A DNA stretch of 9,065 nt from Promethearchaeota archaeon (GTDB taxonomy: Archaea > Asgardarchaeota > Lokiarchaeia > Sigynarchaeales > MK-D1): assembly GCA_016839385.1 (NCBI GenBank), contig JAEOUK010000430.1, forward strand, positions 1 through 9,065, read 5' to 3'. The notes beneath the pieces are model-generated. The model was not told where the DNA came from. It did no database searches and saw only the letters and a program-made list of their open reading frames with translations. This document shows, one piece after another, positions 1 to 6,308 of the stretch (positions are counted from its first letter, which is position 1; every line of letters begins with the position of its first letter). Made by a program: the position numbers and the translations under genes.

Positions 1-68
1 AAATCAAATCCAAAACACCCGATATTCGCAGTAAAACTCCCGATATCCGAAGTAAAACTCCTAGATAA
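1..68 (+). CDS. C-terminal end of a protein with a tandem PDIRSKT heptapeptide tail (partial, 5' end outside window)
   Basis: The frame with codons starting at position 3 reads IKSKT, then PDIRSKT twice, then PR and a TAA stop at 66-68. The two full 21-nt units (18-38 and 39-59) differ at two bases only, and both are silent third positions in this frame (Ile ATT/ATC, Arg CGC/CGA). The partial unit to the left keeps Ser and Thr with different codons (TCC versus AGT, ACA versus ACT) and swaps Arg for Lys. On the minus strand the same differences would change amino acids. This pattern argues for selection on a plus-strand protein repeat. The tail is basic, probably disordered, and contains Thr-Pro in every unit. 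Only about 21 residues are visible, so the main protein cannot be identified and the repeat number is unknown. It converges on the SCP2 gene, with a 61-bp gap. Confidence 0.7.
   Translation, partial: IKSKTPDIRSKTPDIRSKTPR
18..59 (+). repeat. Two-copy 21-bp tandem repeat (coding)
   Basis: Units 18-38 and 39-59 match at 19 of 21 positions. A degenerate third copy (IKSKT) precedes them at 3-17, and the start of another (CCT, Pro) follows before the stop. The array probably continues left of the window. The period is exactly seven codons, and the mismatches are silent in the plus frame. Confidence 0.85.
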
Positions 69-89
69 AACAACGATTTCTTAATGTCT

Positions 90-102
90 TTAATAAAAAA
101 AG
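90..102 (-). terminator. Oligo-T termination tract after the SCP2 gene
   Basis: An A7 run at 95-101 reads as T7 on the minus strand, 29 nt beyond the SCP2 stop codon. Archaeal RNA polymerase terminates at such U-tracts without needing a hairpin. In the other direction, a T-rich stretch at 117-138 could serve the plus-strand gene that ends at 68. Assigned by base composition only. Confidence 0.4.
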
Positions 103-129
103 AGAGAATGAGAAAATTACTTTTAATTT

Positions 130-540
130 TTATTCTTCTAACTCATCACGGACGAGTTCTGTTAAGGTTCGGAATTTCACGGCATCAGGTAATGGACCAA
201 TTACTTTTAGTTCATTATTCATATATGCTTGTGTAGCATCAATTTCTCCGGAGAAAATTCCTACTGCAGTATCTGCATCAAATTCTAATGTAACATCTGG
301 TTCACTAGTATCACCTGGACCAGTTTCGAACTTACCATTTGAAATTTTCATCCATAGATTAGCTGTTCCATCAATTGAGAATTGGAATGTACGATCCCAT
401 CCTTCTACCTCTTCTTGAACTTCCTCGTTTTCATTGCAAATCTGTACAAACAGATTCATGTAATCTGGAATATCGGCTGGAGTTAAAGAACCTTCATCCA
501 CTTTTTCCGCCAATTTTTCTTTTAATGCTTCGTCAACCAT
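130..540 (-). CDS. SCP2 sterol-binding-fold domain protein
   Basis: This 136-residue acidic protein is a stand-alone SCP2 domain, a fold with a hydrophobic tunnel that binds lipids such as sterols, fatty acids or acyl-CoA in characterised relatives. Residues 1-45 are mostly helical. The core runs from about 50 to 131: a beta hairpin (FQFSIDGTANLWMKI), a strand with PDVTLEFDADTAVGIFSGE, the helix DATQAYMNNE, then the typical LKVIGPLPDAVKF segment. The size fits single-domain prokaryotic members. There is no signal peptide, so it is probably cytosolic. The ATG at 540 is the first in frame, with a weak AGGT about 8 nt upstream. It is the last gene of a four-gene minus-strand block but is separated from the next by 292 bp and probably has its own promoter. 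The ligand cannot be inferred; archaea generally lack sterols, so an isoprenoid lipid or acyl-CoA is only a guess. Confidence 0.88.
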   Translation of the reverse strand: MVDEALKEKLAEKVDEGSLTPADIPDYMNLFVQICNENEEVQEEVEGWDRTFQFSIDGTANLWMKISNGKFETGPGDTSEPDVTLEFDADTAVGIFSGEIDATQAYMNNELKVIGPLPDAVKFRTLTELVRDELEE

Positions 541-551
541 TTTTTATAACC

Positions 552-567
552 TAACGATAGTTCGTTA
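552..567. promoter_or_regulatory. Perfect 6-bp inverted repeat just upstream of the SCP2 start (operator or leader hairpin)
   Basis: TAACGA at 552-557 and TCGTTA at 562-567 are perfect inverted repeats with a 4-nt spacer, 12 nt upstream of the SCP2 ATG. If the upstream TATA-like element is used, this element falls at or just after the transcription start. That is a typical place for an archaeal repressor site, or it could form a small hairpin near the ribosome-binding region. Confidence 0.4.
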
Positions 568-590
568 TCTATCATCTGTTAAAGGGTTCA

Positions 591-604
591 AATTATACTT
601 AAAT
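591..604 (-). promoter_or_regulatory. Possible TATA element for the SCP2 gene
   Basis: On the minus strand the sequence reads ATTTAAGTATAATT, centred about 57 nt upstream of the SCP2 ATG. With the usual archaeal spacing, transcription would start near 570 and give a leader of about 30 nt. AT-rich background makes chance matches common. Confidence 0.3.
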
Positions 605-627
605 TTTGTTGAAAATGTGAAATACAA

Positions 628-684
628 TTGAACAGTAGATCCTATTTCTATGAAATAGTATTTTTTCATTCTTAAATTGTTCAA
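628..684. other. Nested inverted repeats in the 292-bp gap between the zinc-ribbon and SCP2 genes
   Basis: The gap 541-832 has no supported gene. It holds an outer 7-bp pair, TTGAACA at 628-634 with TGTTCAA at 678-684, enclosing an inner 7-bp pair, CTATTTC at 642-648 with GAAATAG at 652-658 (3-nt loop). T-rich sequence follows the inner hairpin on the plus strand (659-667). A third pair, ATTCATT at 761-767 with AATGAAT at 770-776, lies just after the zinc-ribbon gene. All are AT-rich, so individually weak, but the nesting is notable. They could be regulatory sites or 3' RNA structure. Confidence 0.35.
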
Positions 685-756
685 GGGAAATCGATAATTT
701 TCCAATCAATCAAAAATTTTGAAGAAATAAGTGAAAACTAAGAAATTTTTGCTTAA

Positions 757-783
757 ATTCATTCATTTTAATGAATAAAAAAT
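757..783 (-). terminator. Candidate terminator of the zinc-ribbon protein gene
   Basis: On the minus strand, about 50 nt after the stop codon at 833, there is a T6 tract (complement of 777-782) next to a 7-bp inverted repeat (761-767 with 770-776). A T-tract is sufficient for archaeal termination, so the hairpin may be incidental. Confidence 0.35.
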
Positions 784-832
784 ACAGACTGGATATAATA
801 AGCGCAATGGATTTTATCTCTATCGATGGTAT

Positions 833-1678
833 TTACCACAAACTTTCTTTTAGTTTATCAAATGATTTCAATTTTATTTTTGAAATATCTTTATCGAAAC
901 GATTTTTAAGAACCCCTTTGATGAGCTCTAACTCATAATTCGAAACTCTTTTTTGCATAAAATGTTTTTTATACTTCTCTCTTAAATCATTTTCATAAAT
1001 TACATCGTTTTTCATTAACATTTCTCCAACAAAATTGAGTTTTCGGAAAAAAGAAGTTAATAATTGCTGGAATATAATTTTTTGTTGTTTGTAATCCTCT
1101 AATTTTAATACTTTATCCAATATTTCTTCCTCTATCTCAAATTTGTTTATTTCCCAAGGACATGCTAATATATAACCTTCTTCATCAATAGCTAGAATTT
1201 CATCAGATTCAGATAATGTTCGGAAATCTTTTCGATCAATTATGCACATCTCATGTGAATTTGGGAAGAATGCTGGTAATAGGGAATGAAGTGTTTTGTT
1301 GATCACCATACCCATTTTTTCATCAACTTGTGATTGAACCATGATAATTGGAACATTTAGGAGTAATGCATGTAGAACATTCAACGTGGCATATTCTCCA
1401 ACCATGGCTACGAAATCTGAAATTGTTAGGAGATTTTCCTTATGTTCTCTTTTCACTGATGGTAATTGATAATCAGATGTCTCATAGGATCGAATAATTC
1501 CTTTTTTATCTACATAAATAAGAAATTGATGTTCAGCGCAAACACTTCCTACGGGGATTTGGATCTTCAAAGCCCCGAATTGCTTATTTCCAAAAACGTA
1601 TCCTGGAACATTGATAGTTTTTTCTACCCCACATACAGGACATTTTACATTTAAGGTTACTTCGGTTGCTTCAACCAT
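833..1678 (-). CDS. Zinc-ribbon protein of unknown function, possible DENN-like core
   Basis: The protein has 281 residues from the chosen start. Residues 10-72 form a putative metal-binding beta domain with C13-x2-C16 and C47-x2-H50, the latter in VCAEHQFLIYVD; together they could bind one zinc. Residues about 88-175 look alpha/beta: a helix (ATLNVLHALLL), a strand (VPIIMVQS), another helix ending LHSLLPAFFP, then short strands (EMCIIDR, EILAIDEEGYILACP). The rest (178-281) is helical and lysine-rich. The middle resembles in outline the central DENN fold of small-GTPase regulators, but this is pattern-level only. There is no signal peptide or membrane segment. The reading frame is open to 1774, but the extra 32 residues look non-native, and a TATA-like element sits 30 nt before the ATG at 1678, which fits a leaderless start. 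I do not recognise a named family. Confidence 0.8.
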   Translation of the reverse strand: MVEATEVTLNVKCPVCGVEKTINVPGYVFGNKQFGALKIQIPVGSVCAEHQFLIYVDKKGIIRSYETSDYQLPSVKREHKENLLTISDFVAMVGEYATLNVLHALLLNVPIIMVQSQVDEKMGMVINKTLHSLLPAFFPNSHEMCIIDRKDFRTLSESDEILAIDEEGYILACPWEINKFEIEEEILDKVLKLEDYKQQKIIFQQLLTSFFRKLNFVGEMLMKNDVIYENDLREKYKKHFMQKRVSNYELELIKGVLKNRFDKDISKIKLKSFDKLKESLW

Positions 1679-1701
1679 AGGACATCGTCTTTTTTTGGAA
1701 G

Positions 1702-1713
1702 TGTATATTATAC
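1702..1713 (-). promoter_or_regulatory. TATA box of the zinc-ribbon protein gene (leaderless start)
   Basis: The minus strand reads GTATAATATACA here. Its centre (about 1708) is 30 nt upstream of the ATG at 1678, so transcription would begin within a few bases of the start codon. No Shine-Dalgarno sequence precedes the ATG. This supports the 281-residue start over the longer open frame. Confidence 0.55.
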
Positions 1714-1773
1714 TAGTTTTCATACCCCTAAATGCAATTGTACTAAAAATATCGTTAGGATTCTTACAATGCA

Positions 1774-1802
1774 TTGATTAAACAATAATCAAATTTAATC
1801 AA
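1774..1802. promoter_or_regulatory. Perfect 9-bp inverted repeat between the acetyltransferase and zinc-ribbon genes
   Basis: TTGATTAAA at 1774-1782 and TTTAATCAA at 1794-1802 are perfect complements around an 11-nt spacer. The site begins 11 nt beyond the acetyltransferase stop and lies about 60 nt upstream of the TATA box of the next gene. No clear U-tract follows, so it is as likely a regulator site as a terminator hairpin. Confidence 0.4.
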
Positions 1803-1812
1803 CAATTTGAAA

Positions 1813-2473
1813 TTAATATTTATAGTATTTGACACCTGTTTCTTGAAAACCCATACCTAAAATCAATTTATAGCTACCTAGATTCCTCTTATAAACTTCG
1901 CATTGGAGTTCTTCCACTCCAGCATCTTTGAAATAGGACCAAGACGCGATCCCAAGTGTAGTTCCTACACCTCTTTTTTGCCACTCGGGGAGAGTTCCTA
2001 ATCCACTGATATATCCTATTTTTTTTACCTTTTTCATTCGTTTCAAAGTCGATTATAATGAATCCAGCATCTGTACCCCATATTTGTGCAATCAGGATGA
2101 TTGTGTCATTATAAAAAAAAATTGCTTTCATATCCTCTTCTTTCATTGGACTATAAGGATCTTGCGCAGTTAAGAATGAGCGATTGTATAATTTTGTTAA
2201 TAAAGGAATTTCCTCTTCCGTTGCTCGACGTATTTTTACTTGACTGGAAATGCGCTTGTGTAATTTTTCTTCAAATTCTGGATTGAAATTCTCTTTACCT
2301 AAAGACATCTGAATGTAAGGATAGCCTTCCTTTGGAGGAGCTTCAACTGTTGCAGATTTTGAACCTCTGACGTCTTCGTCTTCATCTTCTAATGAAAAGG
2401 TTGGCATCGAAAAATAACGCCGAATTTGTTCGCGTTTAATGGAAATTTTTTTTGTTGACTGCTGAGAACTCAT
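1813..2473 (-). pseudogene. GNAT-family N-acetyltransferase, interrupted by a frameshift at an A8 tract
   Basis: GNAT enzymes transfer an acetyl group from acetyl-CoA to an amine. Two frames make one gene. The first, from the ATG at 2473, gives an N-terminal extension of about 78 residues (acidic EDEDED-type stretch near 29-34), then the domain start VKIRRATEEEIPLLTKLYN and strands through GFIIIDFETNEKGKK (residue 151). The second frame continues IGYISGLGTLPEWQKRGVGTTLG, with the acetyl-CoA loop QKRGVG (Q/R-x-x-G-x-G/A), and ends in VKYYKY at the stop 1813-1815. The switch lies in eight A residues on the coding strand (T8 at 2019-2026). Removing one A restores a continuous protein of about 219 residues. 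Both halves look conserved with no other lesion, so an assembly homopolymer error, a recent mutation or transcript slippage are all possible. The substrate is unknown. Confidence 0.8.
2019..2026 (-). other. Homopolymer A8 tract at the frame break
   Basis: The coding strand reads GGT followed by eight A residues and then TAGG. With seven A residues the frame reads Gly-Lys-Lys-Ile-Gly-Tyr and joins the two GNAT halves. A -1 slip would meet a TAG stop directly, so the repair needs loss of one A or a +1 shift. Confidence 0.8.
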
Positions 2474-2496
2474 AACTTACTATCTCTATTTCCTTG

Positions 2497-2508
2497 ATTT
2501 TATATATG
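2497..2508 (-). promoter_or_regulatory. TATA box of the acetyltransferase gene (leaderless start)
   Basis: The minus strand reads CATATATAAAAT, a strong archaeal TATA box. Its centre is about 30 nt upstream of the ATG at 2473, so the transcript would start at or within a few bases of the start codon. No Shine-Dalgarno site is present. It lies in the 66-bp gap after the radical SAM gene, so the acetyltransferase is probably transcribed on its own. Confidence 0.6.
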
Positions 2509-2539
2509 TTTTCGCTTCAGATCATTCAACTTATTCACT

Positions 2540-3643
2540 CTAGAACCTAAAACCAACCCTTTTTTTTCCCATTCCTTTGATGTACGTTAGTTTCCCACAT
2601 TTCGGACAGTAATTCGATCCATTTTTTTGTTGTAGGTTTATTCTGCTTATGGAGTATCCTTTTCTCTCCACTAGAATTTCGTTACATTCATAGCAAAAAC
2701 TTGAATTTCCCTTGGAACTATGCACATTTCCTATGTAAACATAATATAATCCAGCATCTTTTGCTATCGAAAACGCAGTTTCCAAGGTATGTACTGGAGT
2801 TTGGTGATGATTCTGCATCTTGTAATCTGGATGATAGGCTGAAAAGTGAATCGGAGTTTCTCTCCCTAAGTTTTCCACTATCCACTCACACATCCTTTGT
2901 ATGTCCTTGGGATTATCATTTTCCTCGGGAATGATGAGATTTGTAATCTCCAAATGCATTCCATTGGATTTCCAATTTTTTGCAGTCTCTAAAACGGGCT
3001 GCAAACCTCCTACTTTTGCGACTTTTCGATAAAATTCATCATCGAAAGCCTTAAAATCAATATTTGCAGCATCCATTACCTTAACAATCTCTTTAGATGC
3101 TTCTGGTGTAGAAAAACCATTTGTTACAAGAACATTTTTAATTTTCTTTTGATGCGCAAGCTTGGCGACTTCTATAATATATTCATGCCAAATTAATGGC
3201 TCGTTGTAAGTGTACGCGATTAGTTCGCATTTAGATTTTTCTACTAAAGTTATTAATTCTTCTGGTGAAAGTTGGACTAATCCATAAGACGTACCTCGAT
3301 ATCCTCCTTCATCACAAATTGCATTATTTCCTTCCTCGTCAGGATGACATTGGGATATTGACCAGTTCTGGCACATCGTACAATGAAAATTGCATCCTAC
3401 TGAAGCTACCGAGTAAATTTCATGACCTGGATAATAATTATATAATGGTTTCTTTTCGATTGGATCTATAGATCCACGAGAAATTAAGGAACCATAAATT
3501 AAAGTGTACAGAATTCCATCTTCATTCAATCTGGTTCCACAATTTCCTCGTTTTCCCTGATTAATAACACATCTTCTGGCACAGACATTGCACTGGACCT
3601 TATTGTCATCCAATTTATCATACAGAACAGCTTCTTTTTTCAT
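2540..3643 (-). CDS. amrS: AmmeMemoRadiSam-system radical SAM enzyme (PflA-related)
   Basis: This 367-residue protein matches the AmrS family, radical SAM proteins related to pyruvate formate-lyase activating enzyme and usually encoded with AMMECR1-like (AmrA) and Memo-like (AmrB) partners. Their reaction is not established. Residues 18-38 hold the family's N-terminal cysteine motif (C18, C21, C25, C35 in CNVCARRC...GNCGTR). The [4Fe-4S]/SAM motif is GCNFHCTMCQNW with C84, C88 and C91, spacing C-x3-C-x2-C. Later family segments are AYTYNEP (144-149), LVTNGF (172-177), NIDFKAF (194-200) and HFSAYHPDY (266-274). The C-terminal zinc ribbon uses C317/C320 and C346/C349. The ATG at 3643 is preceded by GGTGG four nt upstream; the frame is open 56 codons further, but that part is hydrophobic, lacks family features and overlaps the divergent TPR gene. 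Nothing looks damaged. AmrA and AmrB partners are not in this window. Confidence 0.9.
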   Translation of the reverse strand: MKKEAVLYDKLDDNKVQCNVCARRCVINQGKRGNCGTRLNEDGILYTLIYGSLISRGSIDPIEKKPLYNYYPGHEIYSVASVGCNFHCTMCQNWSISQCHPDEEGNNAICDEGGYRGTSYGLVQLSPEELITLVEKSKCELIAYTYNEPLIWHEYIIEVAKLAHQKKIKNVLVTNGFSTPEASKEIVKVMDAANIDFKAFDDEFYRKVAKVGGLQPVLETAKNWKSNGMHLEITNLIIPEENDNPKDIQRMCEWIVENLGRETPIHFSAYHPDYKMQNHHQTPVHTLETAFSIAKDAGLYYVYIGNVHSSKGNSSFCYECNEILVERKGYSISRINLQQKNGSNYCPKCGKLTYIKGMGKKRVGFRF

Positions 3644-3732
3644 ATTTCCACCAATTGCTCGTATATTTAACTCTTCTATACCTATACACAATATTCTGAA
3701 CCAGATTAATAAGCCTTTTTCGAGAAATAGAA
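3644..3732. promoter_or_regulatory. Divergent promoter region for the radical SAM and TPR genes
   Basis: This 89-bp gap must carry both promoters. On the minus strand there are two TATA-like candidates, TTAAATATAC (3661-3670) and TATAGGTATA (3676-3685); the second would give a leader of about 10 nt that just contains the GGTGG ribosome site. On the plus strand, TTAATAAG (3706-3713) is centred 24 nt before the TPR ATG and would give a leaderless transcript. The two transcription units probably share regulation sterically. Confidence 0.4.
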
Positions 3733-4668
3733 ATGCCCCAAAAAAGTAAAGAAGAGAAAGAACGCATTGCTCTAATTGATAAAATTCGTAAGGAAATTGA
3801 TTCTTTTCCAAAGCTAAGACGTGGATTTAGCAAAGAACGAGTTGAATTGATTGATTTACACTTAACTTTAGGTTACTTATATTCTGATATTAGAGGATTT
3901 TCTGAACATACACTTCAAGAGTTCCTTATTGCGTTATCTTTGTCGGAAGAATTGGGAGATAAGGAAAAGATAGCTCATATTAACGGTATTATTGCTTCCA
4001 TGTATTTAGCGCGCTTAAATTTTTCACAAGCTATTTCCTACTTTAAAAATACTATTGATTTGTTACAAACCAATAAATTCAACAAAGAAATGATGATAAC
4101 TAAAAAAGGATTAGGTATTGCTTATATGAAATCCTTTCAATTTGAACAAGGGATCAATACTCTTACTGAAGCGGCGGAAATATGTGTAGATATAGGGGAT
4201 ATTAATAATTATATGGAAATTATCTCTGTTTTGAATGGTCACTATCGAGAAAAGCAAGAATGGGATACGGTAATCGAACTTGAAAAGAAAGCTCTGAAAA
4301 TTCTCACCGATATGGGAGAAAATGAGGAAATTTCCCAAACTCAAATGAATTTAGGAATTGCATATAGTAAGTTGCGGAATTATTCGGAATCATTAACCCA
4401 CTTTAAAAATGCAGTTAATTATGCAATAAAAGCTGAACATAATCTTCTAATCTACCATGGAATTGTTTTAGTAGCTGAAACCTATTTTCAGTTGAGAGAC
4501 TTGCAACATGCTAAAAAAGAATATTTACGGGCTTTGTCTATGGCTTCATTTCTTGAATTGGAGGATGAAATTAAAAAAACACAGATGGTGCTTCTAACAT
4601 TGGGAGCAACAGACCAGGAATTAAATGAAGCTATTAACATCGGAAAAAAAGAGATTAAAAAATCATAA
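3733..4668 (+). CDS. Tetratricopeptide repeat (TPR) protein
   Basis: This 311-residue soluble protein is built almost entirely of TPR helix pairs, which form a curved protein-binding surface. About six repeats can be placed: 39-72 (LTLGYLYSDIRGFSEHTLQEFLIALSL-type), 81-114, 122-155 (GLGIAYMKSFQFEQGINTLTEA), 162-192, 200-234 (NLGIAYSKLRNYSESLTHFKNA, the best match) and 241-274. The N-terminal 38 residues are charged and the C-terminal 30 are helical. No enzymatic or DNA-binding domain is attached, so a scaffold or adaptor role is likely. The ATG at 3733 has no Shine-Dalgarno sequence and a TATA-like element 24 nt upstream. The TAA stop overlaps by 6 bp the stop of the convergent coiled-coil gene. 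Confidence 0.85.
   Translation: MPQKSKEEKERIALIDKIRKEIDSFPKLRRGFSKERVELIDLHLTLGYLYSDIRGFSEHTLQEFLIALSLSEELGDKEKIAHINGIIASMYLARLNFSQAISYFKNTIDLLQTNKFNKEMMITKKGLGIAYMKSFQFEQGINTLTEAAEICVDIGDINNYMEIISVLNGHYREKQEWDTVIELEKKALKILTDMGENEEISQTQMNLGIAYSKLRNYSESLTHFKNAVNYAIKAEHNLLIYHGIVLVAETYFQLRDLQHAKKEYLRALSMASFLELEDEIKKTQMVLLTLGATDQELNEAINIGKKEIKKS
4663..4668. other. Six-base overlap of two convergent genes
   Basis: The hexamer TCATAA holds both stops: TAA (4666-4668) for the TPR gene on the plus strand and TGA (complement of 4663-4665) for the coiled-coil gene on the minus strand. Any read-through yields antisense 3' ends for both mRNAs. Confidence 0.9.
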
Positions 4669-6291
4669 ATATTTCTTTAGTTCAGATAAGTATTTTTGTT
4701 CCAAACGATTGTCGGCTAATCCTTTAATTTTTAATGAAGAAAATCCTTCACTGATCAATTTTTCAAGACCTTCTACTTTGAATAAATTTCTTTTTTCTAT
4801 GGTGAATTCAAAATTACTTCGAATTTTCATGTCATCTTCAATAACTTCGGTCAATTTTTTGCTTAATTCCATAAATCCTTCACTCAATGGACTTACTGCA
4901 AGATTTGCATCAATAATTCCAGGGAAAGCAAAAATAATACGTTCATCTCCTCTCCTATTTTTCATTAATCCTGCATAAACTGGCATGAATACGCGAATAA
5001 CAGGGGTGGATATGTTGGAAATTCTGTCTTCTAATCCCCATTTCAGAATCTTATGCTTGTCTTTTTCACAAGCTTCCATTTTTCTCTCTATTATTGATTG
5101 AATTTCCTTTAAGTCTTGAGTGAGTTTGACTTTAAGATCATCTAATTCTTTAATACGAATATCCTTTTCTTCGGTTAATCGTTTTATACGCGCATTTCTT
5201 TCTGATAAATTCTTCTTCAGTTCAAATTCTTTGTCTTTATATTCAGTAGCGATTCGTTTATCAATCTGTTCAATTTCATTAGATTTTTCTTGTATTTTTT
5301 GACGCAATATCTCAACTTTTACTCCGATATCATGTTGAGTCTTTTCTAAAAGATCAAGATGCTTCTTAGCATTATGTATAGCCCGATCTACAGGTTGTTT
5401 TTTGAAATAATCTGTATCTAAAAACATTTTCAAGCCTTGAGAACCATTGAGGAAGAGTTCGTTTATAGGGAAAAATAATCCACCAACTTTTTCCAATATT
5501 GCTTTTTTCTCTTGTAAACTAACAATGTCTAAATGGTTTCGAAGCTGTTTTAAGCTGTTTTCGACACTTTCTGCTGTAATAGAATTTTGTTCTTTTGCAA
5601 TTCCTGCTTTAAACCGCAATTCTTCATCTTTTGCTTGAACACGCAATTCAGTCTGCCATTCTGTAAATGGCTTTTCTAGCAAAGATTTTAGATCATTCCA
5701 TCTGATTTTATCTCCATTGGTTTCTTTTATGTAATACCGAAATAATTCTGATAATTCGAGAGCTTTTTCTACAGAATATTGACTTTCTAGCAAGGAGTAA
5801 TCTGCCAAAGATTCAATCCGCATAAATGTAATGATCTTCGAAATCCCATCAATAAGGCTGGGATTCATCATACCTTCAATGAAAATATCCTTAAACTCTT
5901 CAGAAGTTTCCTCTTTTACATCTCCCAATTTGAATGTTCGTCCTCTCTCAGTGTACAAAATGATGTCACGGATGAGTTCTAGAATTTCATCATGAGTTCG
6001 ATTCTCAATATTTCTGAGAATGTGACCTATAATCGCTTGCCGGGGTGGATTATTAATCTTAAGGCTTAAATTGCAGATACCTACATCATCAAATATAATA
6101 TGGGATGAAGAATCTCCTGTTACTACAATTAAAGGCCATGCTAATCTAGAAAAGGATTCAAAATGTTCATCCGACTTTTTCTGATCCAATAACATTTTGA
6201 ATCCAATTGTATAATCTCCCGGTGAATCTACCAACGGTCCGTGACTGCTCTTCATAAATGGAAGAAATTTTTGATTGCCATGAATCGACAT
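4663..6291 (-). CDS. Coiled-coil protein of unknown function
   Basis: This 542-residue protein has three parts. Residues 1-90 form a small globular domain with AWPLIVVTGD and HIIFDDVGICNLSLKI, which look like beta strands. Residues 90-300 are mostly helical. Residues about 300-415 are a long charged coiled coil (heptad-like runs such as EKSNEIEQIDKRIATEYKD). Residues 425-542 form a second globular domain beginning TPVIRVFMPVYAGLM, with ERIIFAFPGII. It has no Walker A motif, so it is not an SMC or Rad50 ATPase, and no transmembrane segment or signal peptide. The ATG at 6291 has AGGAG 12 nt upstream; a TTG at 6303 directly abuts that site and is less likely. The gene runs into the TPR gene tail-to-tail. 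I do not recognise a family; a structural or scaffolding role is a guess from architecture. Confidence 0.8.
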   Translation of the reverse strand: MSIHGNQKFLPFMKSSHGPLVDSPGDYTIGFKMLLDQKKSDEHFESFSRLAWPLIVVTGDSSSHIIFDDVGICNLSLKINNPPRQAIIGHILRNIENRTHDEILELIRDIILYTERGRTFKLGDVKEETSEEFKDIFIEGMMNPSLIDGISKIITFMRIESLADYSLLESQYSVEKALELSELFRYYIKETNGDKIRWNDLKSLLEKPFTEWQTELRVQAKDEELRFKAGIAKEQNSITAESVENSLKQLRNHLDIVSLQEKKAILEKVGGLFFPINELFLNGSQGLKMFLDTDYFKKQPVDRAIHNAKKHLDLLEKTQHDIGVKVEILRQKIQEKSNEIEQIDKRIATEYKDKEFELKKNLSERNARIKRLTEEKDIRIKELDDLKVKLTQDLKEIQSIIERKMEACEKDKHKILKWGLEDRISNISTPVIRVFMPVYAGLMKNRRGDERIIFAFPGIIDANLAVSPLSEGFMELSKKLTEVIEDDMKIRSNFEFTIEKRNLFKVEGLEKLISEGFSSLKIKGLADNRLEQKYLSELKKYL

Positions 6292-6303
6292 TTTTACGTA
6301 CAA

Positions 6304-6308
6304 CTCCT
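6304..6308 (-). promoter_or_regulatory. Shine-Dalgarno site of the coiled-coil gene
   Basis: AGGAG on the minus strand ends 12 nt before the ATG at 6291. It is immediately followed by the TTG at 6303, which is too close to be served by it. This favours the ATG. A weak TATA-like element (AATATTTTATT, 6346-6356) would place transcription start near 6323. Confidence 0.5.

Noticed and set aside
18..59. CRISPR repeat or attachment site
   Set aside because: The units are directly adjacent with no spacers, the period is seven codons, and the differences are silent in an open frame that ends in a stop.
1679..1774. N-terminal extension of the zinc-ribbon protein by 32 residues
   Set aside because: The extension overlaps a TATA-like element placed correctly for the ATG at 1678, has no ribosome site of its own, and does not resemble the rest of the protein.
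3644..3811. N-terminal extension of the radical SAM enzyme by 56 residues
   Set aside because: It would overlap the start of the divergent TPR gene, and the family-like sequence begins at the ATG at 3643, which has a good ribosome site.
4663..6291. SMC or Rad50-like ATPase
   Set aside because: The globular-coiled coil-globular layout is similar, but there is no Walker A, ABC signature or Walker B motif.
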